Part shown: one piece after another, positions 1 to 8,274 of the stretch | Position numbering within the stretch: the first letter of the stretch is position 1 | Layout: each line of letters opens with the position of its first letter | Origin: an uncultured Anaerolineae bacterium | Lineage (GTDB): Bacteria; Chloroflexota; Anaerolineae; Promineifilales; Promineifilaceae | Reading direction: 5' to 3' | Assembly: GCA_905479495.1 (NCBI GenBank) | Contig: CAJQMR010000005.1 | Coordinates: 248,001-312,000, forward strand | DNA: 64,000 nt | Notes under the pieces: generated by a model | What the model saw: the letters and a program-made list of their open reading frames with translations, nothing else | What the model was told of the DNA's origin: nothing | The model's database searches: none | Position numbers and translations under genes: made by a program

Positions 1-1687
1 AGAAGCTGATGAAATTGCTGACGACGCGTTGGGCAACGGCCGCTTTAAAGCGATCCGTCTTGCCAATGATAAGCGAGGTCATGTAGCCGCCGTAGCTGCC
101 GCCGGTGACGCCCATGCGTTCGGTGTCGATGTAGGGCAGCTTCTCGACATAGTCGGTCCAGGCCATGACGTCATCATAATCAACGGTACCCCATTGGTTG
201 TAGATGGCTCCGGCAAATGCTTCACCGTAGCCTTGACTGCCGCGTGGATTGCTCCAGTAGACGACGTAGCCTTGGGCGGCCAGTAAATTGATCTCGTGGA
301 AGTAGGCACGGCCGTATTGCGTTTGTGGCCCGCCATGAATTTCCAAAATGGAGGCATATTTTTTGTTCGGGTCGAAGCCAGGTGGGGTCATGATCCAGCC
401 ATGTAGATCGGTGCCATCTTTGCCTTTGAACCACACTTCTTCAATATTTCCCGGTTCGATTTCAGCCAGCAACGCCTTGTTAAATTGGGTCAGCGTTTTT
501 GTGTCGCCAGAGGCCAGATTTTGTACGCGCACCTGGGCCGGGCCGCTGAAATCGCCCCAAAGGTAAGCAAGGGTCTGTTGGGCATCATCCAGGGAGAAAC
601 TAGCGACTAACCCGGCTTCGTTGATGATGCGCTTGTAGCCGGGAGCATCTGGGTCCGTGCTGAAAGCCAGCAGGGGCTGGTTGCCTTTTTCGGTGGCCAG
701 GATGTAGAGGGTACGGCCGTCTTTGGACCAGGTTGGCGGTGGCTGTGGCGTGCCGCTGCCCACATCTGTGAGGGTGGCCGTATTTAGATGAAGATCAAAT
801 TCGGCCGTGAGGTTGCGCGCTGCACCGCCGCTGGCGGGCACCAGGTAGATGCAGTCGTTTTGGTACCAGTGCCCTTTTTGCTTGCGGCCCATGTAGGCAA
901 TCCAATTGCCATCTGGGGAGATGGTGTGATTGAATTTGCGGCCTTCGTGTGAGGGGATCAGGGTTATCTCGCCGCCTTCTGCAGGAACGCGGTACAGCTC
1001 TGTTTGGTCCCAGTTAATATCTGGCTGCGGGTCGCGGTTGGAGATGAAGATGAGGGAACGGCCGTCTGGGGCCCACTGTGGCTGGACCTCATCAAATTTG
1101 TCGCCTTCGGTAAGTTGGGTGGCTTCGCCGCTGTCGGCGTCGATGGTCCAGATATGCCACTTTTCTTCGGGCAGGTACCCCCCGCCATCGGCTTTGTAAT
1201 TCAGGGTGGTGAAATGGCGGCTGACGACACCCAGCTTCTTCTTTTGCTCATCTTTTTCCCGCTCGGCTGCTGCGGCATCTTTTTTACGGAACTGGGTGGC
1301 GAAGGTGCTGCCGTCTGGCGACCAGGTGAAGCCAGCAAAGCTGCCTTCCATTTTGCTCACCGGTCGAGCTTCGCCACCGGTTAGAGGGATGATGTAGAGT
1401 TGGGACTGTTTTTCATCTTTGCGGTTGGAAAGGAAGGCAATGAAACGGCCGTCTGGTGACCAGCGTGGATGAGTGTCGGACTGATCGCCATAGGTGAACT
1501 GGCTTGGCGGGCTGCTGCCATCACTGGGAACGAGCCATAAATTAGTGAACTTCTTCTCCGTTTTGCGGTCCACGCGGGTGACGCCAAAAATAATGTGAGC
1601 GCCATCGGGGGATAGTTGGGGATCGGAGACGAGTTCAATTTTATATAAATCTTCGGCGGTGATCGGCCGTTTTTCTGACTTGGGCAT
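1..1687 (-). CDS. S9 family peptidase (prolyl oligopeptidase type), cut by the left window edge
   Basis: This serine peptidase of family S9 hydrolyses oligopeptides, probably as an acylaminoacyl- or dipeptidyl-peptidase. About 562 residues are visible. Residues 20-420 hold PD40/WD40-like beta-propeller repeats with recurring SPDG motifs. The alpha/beta hydrolase domain begins near residue 430. The nucleophile elbow GGSYGGY is at residues 529-535, with the catalytic Ser at about 531. The catalytic Asp and His lie beyond base 1. The ATG at 1687 is preceded by AGGAG at a good distance. The visible part has no signal peptide, so it is probably cytoplasmic. Family assignment is firm; substrate is unknown. 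Confidence 0.93.
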   Translation of the reverse strand, partial: MPKSEKRPITAEDLYKIELVSDPQLSPDGAHIIFGVTRVDRKTEKKFTNLWLVPSDGSSPPSQFTYGDQSDTHPRWSPDGRFIAFLSNRKDEKQSQLYIIPLTGGEARPVSKMEGSFAGFTWSPDGSTFATQFRKKDAAAAEREKDEQKKKLGVVSRHFTTLNYKADGGGYLPEEKWHIWTIDADSGEATQLTEGDKFDEVQPQWAPDGRSLIFISNRDPQPDINWDQTELYRVPAEGGEITLIPSHEGRKFNHTISPDGNWIAYMGRKQKGHWYQNDCIYLVPASGGAARNLTAEFDLHLNTATLTDVGSGTPQPPPTWSKDGRTLYILATEKGNQPLLAFSTDPDAPGYKRIINEAGLVASFSLDDAQQTLAYLWGDFSGPAQVRVQNLASGDTKTLTQFNKALLAEIEPGNIEEVWFKGKDGTDLHGWIMTPPGFDPNKKYASILEIHGGPQTQYGRAYFHEINLLAAQGYVVYWSNPRGSQGYGEAFAGAIYNQWGTVDYDDVMAWTDYVEKLPYIDTERMGVTGGSYGGYMTSLIIGKTDRFKAAVAQRVVSNFISF

Positions 1688-1704
1688 GTTTAACTCCTCT
1701 AAAA

Positions 1705-1745
1705 ATAGGACGCTGATTAACAGTGATGAACGCAGATGAAAGCTT
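1705..1745. repeat. Intergenic CGCAGAT-type simple repeat copy
   Basis: A short tract built of CTGATTAACAG and GAACGCAGATGAA lies between the kinase stop and the peptidase start. It resembles the CACAGAG/CGCAGAT tracts found in many other gaps of this window. Confidence 0.4.
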
Positions 1746-1860
1746 ACAAATGGTACGACTACGTTCACCACAAGCTTGCTTATTGCCGTAAGCGGCGATT
1801 GTTTTTAAAGATGGGAAATGATAACGCGACAAGAGCGGCACTGCCAGTTCAAAGCGATGG

Positions 1861-3480
1861 TCAACTTTCATCTGGAAAATAAGCTGGTAAGGTGAAGCTA
1901 AAGGTGCTGCCTGCTCCTTGTCGACTTTCAACCTCAACGTCGCCGCCCAGCTTTTCCATAATGCGACAAACGATAGAAAGCCCCAGCCCGTGCCCGGTGA
2001 TGTACACTTCGCTGAGCTTGGTGAAGGGTATAAAGAGTTGATCCTGTTTTTCTACTGGGATGCCCTGGCCGTTGTCGCGAATCCAGAATTGGATACGGCC
2101 GTCTGCCAATACCGTGCTGCCTAAGTTGATCTCAGGCGGGGTTCCCCCATATTTCAGGGCGTTGCTGATGAAATTTTCCCACACCTCTTCTATCCAGGGA
2201 CCATAGCCACGGGCCACTGCCCAACTTTCAGGTAAATTGATTTGGGCTTTGTGTTGTTGGACTAAGAAGCGCAGACGATCAAGTGCATTCTCCACAAGCA
2301 CGGCCATGTCGAGAGCATGCGTTTCTACGTCTCGCTTGCGCACGCTGGAAAGCATCAGTAGTTCCTGGATAATGCTGCTCATCCGGCGTGCGTTTTGCAC
2401 CAACAGTTCCAGGGCGCGGGCACGTTCCTCTTCCGTGATGTGGTTCCCTTGCGTTTGCAGCAAATCGGCAAACCCCACCACCAGGGCTAATGGATTTTGT
2501 AAATCATGGGCAACGGTGTGGTCGAAGGCTTCCAACTCCGCATTTTGCACGGTTAACTCATCCATATTCTGCTGTAAACTCTCAATGAGCTGAGCATTGT
2601 CGATGGCGATAGCGGCGGAGGCGGCTAACATTTCGGCGTAGGCCAGGTCTTTGGCTGTGAAACGGCCGTCTCGCTTATTGACCACTTCCAAAACGCCCAA
2701 CGTACGATTGCGCAAATGAATAGGAACCGCCAGGATAGAGGTGGTTAGGAAGCCGCTGCTTTTGTCGATATGGGGGTAGAAACGGCCGTCGTGAGCCGGA
2801 TCAGACACAATTGTTCCTTCATTTGACTGAACCACCCAGCCAACGATGCCTTTGCCAGAGAGTACGTGCTGCCCAATCAGCCGCTCGTCCTTGCCGGGAT
2901 GAAACGCAGCCCGGCAAACCAGGCGCTCTTCATCTTCATCTGCCCACAGCCAGACGGAACTACCAGCGGCATTGATGATTTGCACCGTAACCTGCAACAA
3001 GCGTTCCAAAACCTCGGCTGAATTTAACGTAGCGGTAAGAATTTGACTGGCGCGATTGAGCAGCAGCAGTTCCTGATTATGGCGGGCTAGCCTGGCTACA
3101 TCTTTGCTATTGTCAACGTTGTTGGGTGTGGCAAGGTGCAGCGGGATGATTGTCAAAAGCAGTTTGTCTGGCACACGGGGGAAGGCTTCAATTTGCAGAT
3201 CAAACAGTTGTTCGGGGGAATTTTCCTGCAGAAAGCAAGCATAACGATAAACAAAGGCACTTCCTGGAACTTGCACGCTTTCAACGATAAGTTCTCGACT
3301 GGATTCCAGCTGGGGAAATAAGTCAAAAAGGCAAAGGCCAGCGATGGTATCACGCTCAAAGCAAGACCACTGATCCAGTTCCGCTGAATGGCTTAGAATA
3401 TTGAAATCTGTATCCAGTGTGATGTGGGTGACGATGCTTCTGTTGTGCACGACACTTGTGTACTCAATTTCTTGATACAT
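1861..3480 (-). CDS. PAS/GAF sensor histidine kinase
   Basis: A soluble sensor histidine kinase of 539 residues. The N-terminal ~120 residues look PAS-like. A GAF domain spans about 140-300 and is followed by a coiled-coil linker. The HisKA domain contains HDLQNP with the phospho-acceptor His at residue 325. The HATPase_c domain shows the N box (NFISNALKYGG), G1 (DNGQGIP) and G2 (GHGLGLS) motifs. There are no membrane segments, so it should sense a cytoplasmic signal or ligand. No response regulator is adjacent, so the partner is unknown. The closest relative in the window by domain order is the kinase at 28.4-29.6 kb. The start ATG at 3480 is the first in frame, and the gap to the WD40 gene is about 115 bp. 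Confidence 0.93.
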   Translation of the reverse strand: MYQEIEYTSVVHNRSIVTHITLDTDFNILSHSAELDQWSCFERDTIAGLCLFDLFPQLESSRELIVESVQVPGSAFVYRYACFLQENSPEQLFDLQIEAFPRVPDKLLLTIIPLHLATPNNVDNSKDVARLARHNQELLLLNRASQILTATLNSAEVLERLLQVTVQIINAAGSSVWLWADEDEERLVCRAAFHPGKDERLIGQHVLSGKGIVGWVVQSNEGTIVSDPAHDGRFYPHIDKSSGFLTTSILAVPIHLRNRTLGVLEVVNKRDGRFTAKDLAYAEMLAASAAIAIDNAQLIESLQQNMDELTVQNAELEAFDHTVAHDLQNPLALVVGFADLLQTQGNHITEEERARALELLVQNARRMSSIIQELLMLSSVRKRDVETHALDMAVLVENALDRLRFLVQQHKAQINLPESWAVARGYGPWIEEVWENFISNALKYGGTPPEINLGSTVLADGRIQFWIRDNGQGIPVEKQDQLFIPFTKLSEVYITGHGLGLSIVCRIMEKLGGDVEVESRQGAGSTFSFTLPAYFPDES

Positions 3481-3594
3481 CCTTAGACCTTTGGGTTACC
3501 CAACCAGCCCCAATCCTACCGTCAGGCTAACCACTCATATGGTAACATTTTTTCTAGGTTTCGGGAGAAGAAAGCTAAGCAAAAAGGTGGTTAT

Positions 3595-4524
3595 TTAGAA
3601 CCATTGCGTCATATCCAGGTCCCACACGCGAATGGTTTTATCTTTTTCACCCAGGGTGGCAATGGCTGGTTTGGTTGGGTGAAAAGCAAGGCCCGAGAAT
3701 GCAAATTTGGAATGGGATTCTTCTAGGTTGGCTACCATTTCCCAGGTGTCGCTGCGCCAGAAGCAAACGGTGCTGTCGGCAGATTTTGTGGCGAGGAGTT
3801 GCCCATCAGCGGAAAAGGATACGGCCGTAACTGGCTTGGTATGATTGGTTAAACTGGTGATCAGCGTGCCGTTCTCTATTTGCCATAAGTGTACATCGCT
3901 GTCGTGCGAAGCGGAGGCCAGGAGGTGCCCATCAGGAGAAAGCGCCAGATCCAGCACTTCGCCGTGATGCGCGCTTAACGTTTGTTTGGTTTGCCCGGTT
4001 GAGAAGTCCCATAGCTTGATGGTGCTGTCTGCTGCACCAGAGATTACCGTCTGGCCATCTGGGGAAACGACCAAACAGCCGATGCGCCCTTTGTGGCCGG
4101 TGAGTACTTTTTCTTCGGTGTCGGTTTCCAGGTTCCAGATGCGGATGGTTTCATCATAAGCGCCGGAGAGTGCGTAACGGCCGTCTGGCGTGGCGGCTAC
4201 AGCGTAGATGTAATCGGCATGGCCGCGCAGGGTGCGGGAGCGATTCTCGCCCGACATATCCCAAACTTTAAGGGCATTTTTAGAGGCAGAGAGAGCAAAA
4301 CGGCCGTCTTGTGAAATGACCACCGTGAAAACCGAACCACTGTAACCGTACAGCTCGCGCAATTCAATCCCGGCTTCCGTATCCCAAATGCGCACGGATT
4401 GGTCATACGAAGCGGAGGCCAGCTGTATGCCATCTGGTGCCCAGGCCAGGCGGGTGATGGCGCGATTGTTTGCTTTGAGCGTATGCCGGAGCGTAAACCC
4501 GGCAGGGCGTGCTTGCGATTTCAT
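3595..4524 (-). CDS. WD40-repeat protein, single seven-bladed propeller
   Basis: Seven WD40 repeats can be read across the whole protein. Most end in a WD-like pair (RIWD, KVWD, RIWN, KLWD, HLWQ, CFWR, RVWD) and carry a central PDG or DG turn. This makes one closed beta-propeller, a protein-interaction scaffold. There is no signal peptide or other domain. The start is set at 4524 (MKSQARP) because AGGAG sits five bases upstream. In-frame ATGs at 4551 and 4566 lack this. The gene runs the same way as its neighbours but is separated from the DUF92 gene by a hairpin-rich gap. Its binding partner cannot be deduced. Confidence 0.88.
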   Translation of the reverse strand: MKSQARPAGFTLRHTLKANNRAITRLAWAPDGIQLASASYDQSVRIWDTEAGIELRELYGYSGSVFTVVISQDGRFALSASKNALKVWDMSGENRSRTLRGHADYIYAVAATPDGRYALSGAYDETIRIWNLETDTEEKVLTGHKGRIGCLVVSPDGQTVISGAADSTIKLWDFSTGQTKQTLSAHHGEVLDLALSPDGHLLASASHDSDVHLWQIENGTLITSLTNHTKPVTAVSFSADGQLLATKSADSTVCFWRSDTWEMVANLEESHSKFAFSGLAFHPTKPAIATLGEKDKTIRVWDLDMTQWF

Positions 4525-4572
4525 TGCAACTCCTGTGTGCGATGTGTGTGCCATAAGCAATCCCACGATTGT

Positions 4573-4795
4573 GTAAAAGCCAAAAAGGATTTTGAATTAG
4601 AATGAGCGCACATTTGGCTTTTACTTGAGCAAACCACCGAGAAATCGCGCTTCGTGTTTCAAAATACTTTCTGTGGTTTGCTTGATAATGGTAAAAGCGG
4701 TAATGGTTTTTGAAATCGATGCGCCGCTTCTCCCATGTTTACCTGCGCAAATCACAAGTGGGCTTCTTTTGTTTTGGAATCTTTTTGTGATTTGC
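4573..4795. repeat. Cluster of three inverted repeats in one gap
   Basis: Three successive hairpins occupy the gap between the DUF92 stop and the WD40 start. A perfect 12-bp pair (GTAAAAGCCAAA) is at 4573-4584/4613-4624. A 9-bp pair (GCAAACCAC), extended past one bulge, is at 4629-4637/4673-4681. A perfect 11-bp pair (GCAAATCACAA) is at 4747-4757/4785-4795. The loops are about 27-35 nt and the arms resemble each other. No clear T-run follows on either strand. Confidence 0.7.
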
Positions 4796-4798
4796 TTA

Positions 4799-5596
4799 TT
4801 ACGCTACCAATAAGGAGTATACCAATACGGCCGTTCCGCCCCCGAAAATAGAAGACAAAAAGTTTACCATATCGTTATTCATCCAGCCCCAGCCGCGCAA
4901 AGGGCGCGTTGGCTGGCCGCAATGAAAACTTTTCTCCGTCTCCTTGTCACAAACCGCACAGTGAAAAATCTGCTGTACGGTGGCACCCAAAAAGCTGTCG
5001 CATAAGGAGCCTGCCAGGCCGCCAATCCCGCCGATGATGCTGAGTGCCACAATATTGTTTTGGCTCATCAGCCCGGCGGCTAGCCCAATGAGCAAACCCC
5101 CAATAAAAGAAACGGCCGTGCCAAAAGGAGAAATCCCGCCAGAAGTGCCAACCGGGACGACCTGCCCTGTGGTGATAAGCCGGGGTTGGCGCTGGCTCAA
5201 TGTGCCCAGTTCAGTAGCCCAGGTATCGGCCGTTACCGTGGCCATAGTGCCTAAAAAAAGCGGCAGCCAGAGTGGCGAAGGGAAAAACCCATGAAATACG
5301 GCAATGATGGCCCCGGCCCCGCCGTTTGCCAGAACCTGACCTAAATCGCGCCGGTGACCTTTATCAAACTTTTCGGCAACGGCTTGTTTTTCACGCTCTT
5401 TATAATGAGACAATAGACTGGAGCTAATGAAAAAAAGGGCCAATAAAACGCCCCAGCTCCAACCACCAAAGCCAAAAATAATAGTGCCGACTACTAAAGC
5501 GCCCGCTGCTCCTGAGGGAGCCAATGAACCACGCCAATAGGCCAGGGCGGCTACCAGGCCGCTGAGGAGGAATGCAAGAATGATTTGGTTTATCAT
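4799..5596 (-). CDS. DUF92 family integral membrane protein
   Basis: A polytopic membrane protein of 265 residues that matches the DUF92/TIGR00297 family over its length. It has about six hydrophobic segments. Between them are the conserved stretches ADTWATE and GGISPFGT and a Cys-containing loop near the C-terminus. The plant member VTE6 is a phytyl-phosphate kinase of tocopherol synthesis, so a prenyl-phosphate kinase role is possible here but is inferred from that distant relative. The start is the ATG at 5596. The gene stands alone on the minus strand, divergent from glutamate dehydrogenase. Confidence 0.85.
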   Translation of the reverse strand: MINQIILAFLLSGLVAALAYWRGSLAPSGAAGALVVGTIIFGFGGWSWGVLLALFFISSSLLSHYKEREKQAVAEKFDKGHRRDLGQVLANGGAGAIIAVFHGFFPSPLWLPLFLGTMATVTADTWATELGTLSQRQPRLITTGQVVPVGTSGGISPFGTAVSFIGGLLIGLAAGLMSQNNIVALSIIGGIGGLAGSLCDSFLGATVQQIFHCAVCDKETEKSFHCGQPTRPLRGWGWMNNDMVNFLSSIFGGGTAVLVYSLLVA

Positions 5597-5980
5597 AGAT
5601 CGGCCACAAAATTTAAGCCGTTAGTTTACCAGAGCCATTCCTGATTGGGTAGAGAGTTTGGCGATTAAAATTTACTGACTCCTAAGAAAACCATGCCCCA
5701 GACAGGCAGAAATAATCCTTTCTAGTGCTAAAAGTCATGATTTAGGCCACGTAGATAAAACGTATGTTTACCTGATTCGAGCAATCTTGTACAATTCACG
5801 GTGCCAGCCAATGGCCGTTAATATGGAACAACGCAACCACTTGCACCTATTCCTGAGCAGAAAAGCAGGCAGTCTCCTTTTCTGCGAACTCCTGAATTTT
5901 TCCATGACAGTTCAAACTTTTAACCGATGCCATGCTGGCATGTTCCCTAATCCCACTTTACCAATGGAGTATGCTTTACA
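5597..5980. other. Divergent intergenic region upstream of gdhA
   Basis: A 384-bp gap between divergent genes that must hold both promoters. The only structure seen is a perfect 9-bp inverted repeat (GCAGAAAAG) at 5857-5865/5877-5885. An in-frame ORF at 5787-5984 has no family features and no ribosome site. Confidence 0.5.
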
Positions 5981-7231
5981 ATGAAAGAAAATTTGAATCC
6001 TTTTGCAATTGCACAAGCACAACTAGATGAAGCAGCCCAAGTGCTGCAACTTGACCCTGACATGCACGCTTTTTTGCGTGAACCTATGCGCGAATTCCAT
6101 TTCACGATTCCGGTGCGGATGGATGATGGTACCACCCGGACCTTTCAGGGATTCCGGGTACAGTACAATGACGCTCGTGGCCCGGCCAAAGGCGGCATTC
6201 GCTTTCACCCGGATGAGACAATTGATACGGTTCGGGCCCTGGCGGCGTGGATGACTTGGAAAACGGCCGTATCCGACATTCCTCTTGGTGGCGGCAAAGG
6301 GGGTGTCATTTGCAACCCGCGTGAGATGTCTCAGGAGGAGCTTGAGCGGCTGAGCCGGGGCTATATGCGCAATATCGCCCGCTATGTGGGACTCACCCAG
6401 GATGTGCCTGCCCCAGACGTAAACACCAATCCGCGCATCATGGCCTGGATGCTGGACGAATACGAAACCATTAACGGCAAGCGTTCCCCCGGGGTAATCA
6501 CCGGCAAACCGCTGGAGCTGGGCGGTTCCGCTGGGCGCACCCCTGCCACAGCGATGGGTGGCCTGTTTACCATTCGTGAGGCTGCCAAATTGAAAGGCTT
6601 AGACCTCAATGGCGCAACCGCTGCCATACAAGGCTTTGGCAATGTTGGCTCCTTTGCCCACAGTCTGGGCCAAAAACAGTTTGGTCTCAAAATTGTGGCC
6701 GTTAGCGATGAGTTTGGTGGCATTCATAATGAAAACGGCCTGGATTTCGACGTGGTGGCCGCCCACCAACGGCAAACGGGCAAGTTGATGAACTGCCCAG
6801 GCGCGGAAAATATTTCCAACCAGGAACTGTTGGAATTGGAAGTAGATATTCTGATTCCGGCCGCCATTGAAAACCAGCTCACCAGCCAAAATGCTGCCAA
6901 CGTGAAGGCAAAAATTGTGGCTGAGCTGGCCAATGGCCCCACCACCCCAGAAGCGGACAATATTCTTAACGACAAAGGCATTTACATTATTCCCGACTTT
7001 TTGTGCAATGCAGGCGGTGTGATCGTATCTTATTTTGAAATGGTGCAGAACGGCTACCAATATTATTGGGATGAGTCAATGGTGCATGAACGGCTGGACA
7101 AGAAAATAACCACAGCGTTCCAAGCTGTTAACACCATGTCCCAATCTAAAAATGTGGATACTCGCGTGGCGGCTTATTTGGTGGCGGTTAATCGGGTCGC
7201 CGAAGCGGTACGGCTGCGCGGGTGGGTATAA
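5981..7231 (+). CDS. gdhA: Glutamate dehydrogenase (Glu/Leu/Phe/Val family)
   Basis: Interconverts glutamate and 2-oxoglutarate plus ammonium. At 416 residues the length is normal for the hexameric small-subunit type. The substrate domain carries GPAKGGIRFHP and the lysine-rich active-site stretch PLGGGKGGV (Lys106). The Rossmann domain has GFGNVGS near 215-221, and the next strand ends in an acidic residue (VAVSDE), which suggests NAD rather than NADP. GGAG lies about 14 bases before the ATG. It sits just upstream of the glycine cleavage genes, so both neighbouring units handle amino-acid nitrogen and release ammonium. A Leu or Phe dehydrogenase specificity is less likely but not excluded. 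Confidence 0.93.
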   Translation: MKENLNPFAIAQAQLDEAAQVLQLDPDMHAFLREPMREFHFTIPVRMDDGTTRTFQGFRVQYNDARGPAKGGIRFHPDETIDTVRALAAWMTWKTAVSDIPLGGGKGGVICNPREMSQEELERLSRGYMRNIARYVGLTQDVPAPDVNTNPRIMAWMLDEYETINGKRSPGVITGKPLELGGSAGRTPATAMGGLFTIREAAKLKGLDLNGATAAIQGFGNVGSFAHSLGQKQFGLKIVAVSDEFGGIHNENGLDFDVVAAHQRQTGKLMNCPGAENISNQELLELEVDILIPAAIENQLTSQNAANVKAKIVAELANGPTTPEADNILNDKGIYIIPDFLCNAGGVIVSYFEMVQNGYQYYWDESMVHERLDKKITTAFQAVNTMSQSKNVDTRVAAYLVAVNRVAEAVRLRGWV

Positions 7232-7304
7232 ATTTGGTATGGTTTGTTACTTGCACATTGTGATGGCAAACTTTACAATGTTGTTAAAGCAACTTAAACC
7301 TATC

Positions 7305-7385
7305 TAAAAAGCCACAAAGGAACAAGAGAAATCAGAGACTAAAAACCAGACTCAAAATAATCTGTGTTCTCTGTAGCTAAAATGA
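7305..7385. repeat. Intergenic CACAGAG-type repeat copy
   Basis: Contains CCACAAAGGAACAAGAGA, then AATCTGTGTTCTCTGT, an imperfect inverted pair typical of the CACAGAG repeat family of this window. Confidence 0.5.
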
Positions 7386-7419
7386 GGATAGGAACAAACA
7401 ATTGAATAGAGCAAACGGC

Positions 7420-7637
7420 CGTTCGGGAGAGAGCGTTTACTTGTTTGAGCGTCACCGAAGGGGCAAATGGCGAATAAAAATCATTCGCTGTGAAACTCTC
7501 AGGTAAAAGGACCGGGCTGCTGGGTAAATCTGGAAAGTGAGCATTGGTTAAGCGATAGCGCAAACCAATGCCCACACCGACGGGGCAAGTGGCAAATAAA
7601 AACGTTTGCTGCGAATCTCTCAGGTCTAAGACAGAGG
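7420..7637 (+). ncRNA. Tandem glycine riboswitch
   Basis: Two glycine aptamers lie in series upstream of gcvH. The first (about 7420-7513) has CGGGAGAGAGCG, CCGAAGGGGCAA and ACTCTCAGGTAAAAGGACCG. The second (about 7526-7637) has CACCGACGGGGCAA and ATCTCTCAGGTCTAAGACAGAGG. These are the conserved core blocks of the gcvT-type glycine riboswitch, which binds glycine cooperatively and usually switches on glycine cleavage genes. The terminator directly downstream indicates control by premature termination. An ACGGCCGT palindrome (7415-7422) overlaps the 5' edge of the first aptamer. Confidence 0.93.
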
Positions 7638-7676
7638 ACGCTAGTAATTTTAATGATTGCTATGCGTCCTTTTTTG
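7635..7676 (+). terminator. Expression-platform terminator of the glycine riboswitch
   Basis: The AGGACGC (7635-7641) and GCGTCCT (7664-7670) arms, extended inward by TAGTAAT/ATTGCTA pairing with one wobble, are followed by a run of T. The hairpin begins at the 3' edge of aptamer 2, so glycine binding could compete with it. Confidence 0.88.
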
Positions 7677-7689
7677 TTGGCAGTATTTT

Positions 7690-7762
7690 AAAATGGCCAT
7701 AGAGATCACAGAGAGTCAAAGAGAGAAATCTCATCTTCCGCTTTGATCTCTGCGGCCAAAAT
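7690..7762. repeat. Intergenic CACAGAG-type repeat copy
   Basis: ATAGAGATCACAGAGAGTCAAAG is followed by TTTGATCTCTGCGGCC, an imperfect inverted pair between the riboswitch terminator and gcvH. In this position it would form a hairpin in the gcvH leader. Confidence 0.5.
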
Positions 7763-7776
7763 CCAAGGAGATGATG

Positions 7777-8166
7777 ATGAGCAAGATACCAGCAGATTTG
7801 AAATATACCGAAGACGATGAATGGGTCCGTGTTGAGGGGGAAATAGCCACCATTGGTGTTACCGATTACGCGCAGGATTCACTTTCTGACATTGTGTACC
7901 TGGAACTGCCCAACGAAGGTGACTTTTTCGGTGTCGGTGAGACATTTGGCGTGGTAGAGTCTGTTAAGGCAGCGGCTGATTTGCTGATGGCTGTTTCTGG
8001 AGATGTAACGGCCGTAAATGAAGACCTCATCGACACCCCGGAGGCCATTAATCAGGATCCCTATGGCGCAGCCTGGCTCGTAAAAGTAAAAATGAGCGCT
8101 CCAGATGAACTGGATAATTTAATGGATGCTGCCGCGTATGAAAAATATTTAAGCGAACGCGAGTAA
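7777..8166 (+). CDS. gcvH: Glycine cleavage system H protein
   Basis: Lipoyl carrier protein of the glycine cleavage complex. It shuttles the aminomethyl group from P protein to T protein and is reoxidised by L protein. It has 129 residues, the usual length. The lipoylation site is Lys64 in ESVKAAADL. Three ATGs follow each other at 7771, 7774 and 7777. The last is chosen because AAGGAG at 7765-7770 is then six bases away. It is controlled by the tandem glycine riboswitch upstream and followed by gcvP after about 108 bp. No gcvT is present in the window, so the T protein must be encoded elsewhere. Confidence 0.96.
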   Translation: MSKIPADLKYTEDDEWVRVEGEIATIGVTDYAQDSLSDIVYLELPNEGDFFGVGETFGVVESVKAAADLLMAVSGDVTAVNEDLIDTPEAINQDPYGAAWLVKVKMSAPDELDNLMDAAAYEKYLSERE

Positions 8167-8215
8167 GTAGACCTCCTGAATTAACGTAGCAATTTCACAA
8201 GAACGGCTACTTTAA

Positions 8216-8249
8216 GCCCATTCGCAAAACCCACATTTTGCGAATGGGC
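8216..8249 (+). promoter_or_regulatory. Intercistronic hairpin between gcvH and gcvP
   Basis: A perfect 14-bp inverted repeat (GCCCATTCGCAAAA) with a six-base loop, not followed by T residues. It may protect the gcvH message end or act as a processing or attenuation site. Confidence 0.7.
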
Positions 8250-8274
8250 AATAATCACCCTCTGGAGAATGATT

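Noticed and set aside
4625..4813. Plus-strand ORF of 62 codons in the hairpin-rich gap
   Set aside because: It is composed of the inverted repeats, has no ribosome site and resembles no protein.
5787..5984. Plus-strand ORF upstream of gdhA
   Set aside because: It overlaps the gdhA start, lacks a ribosome site and has no family features.
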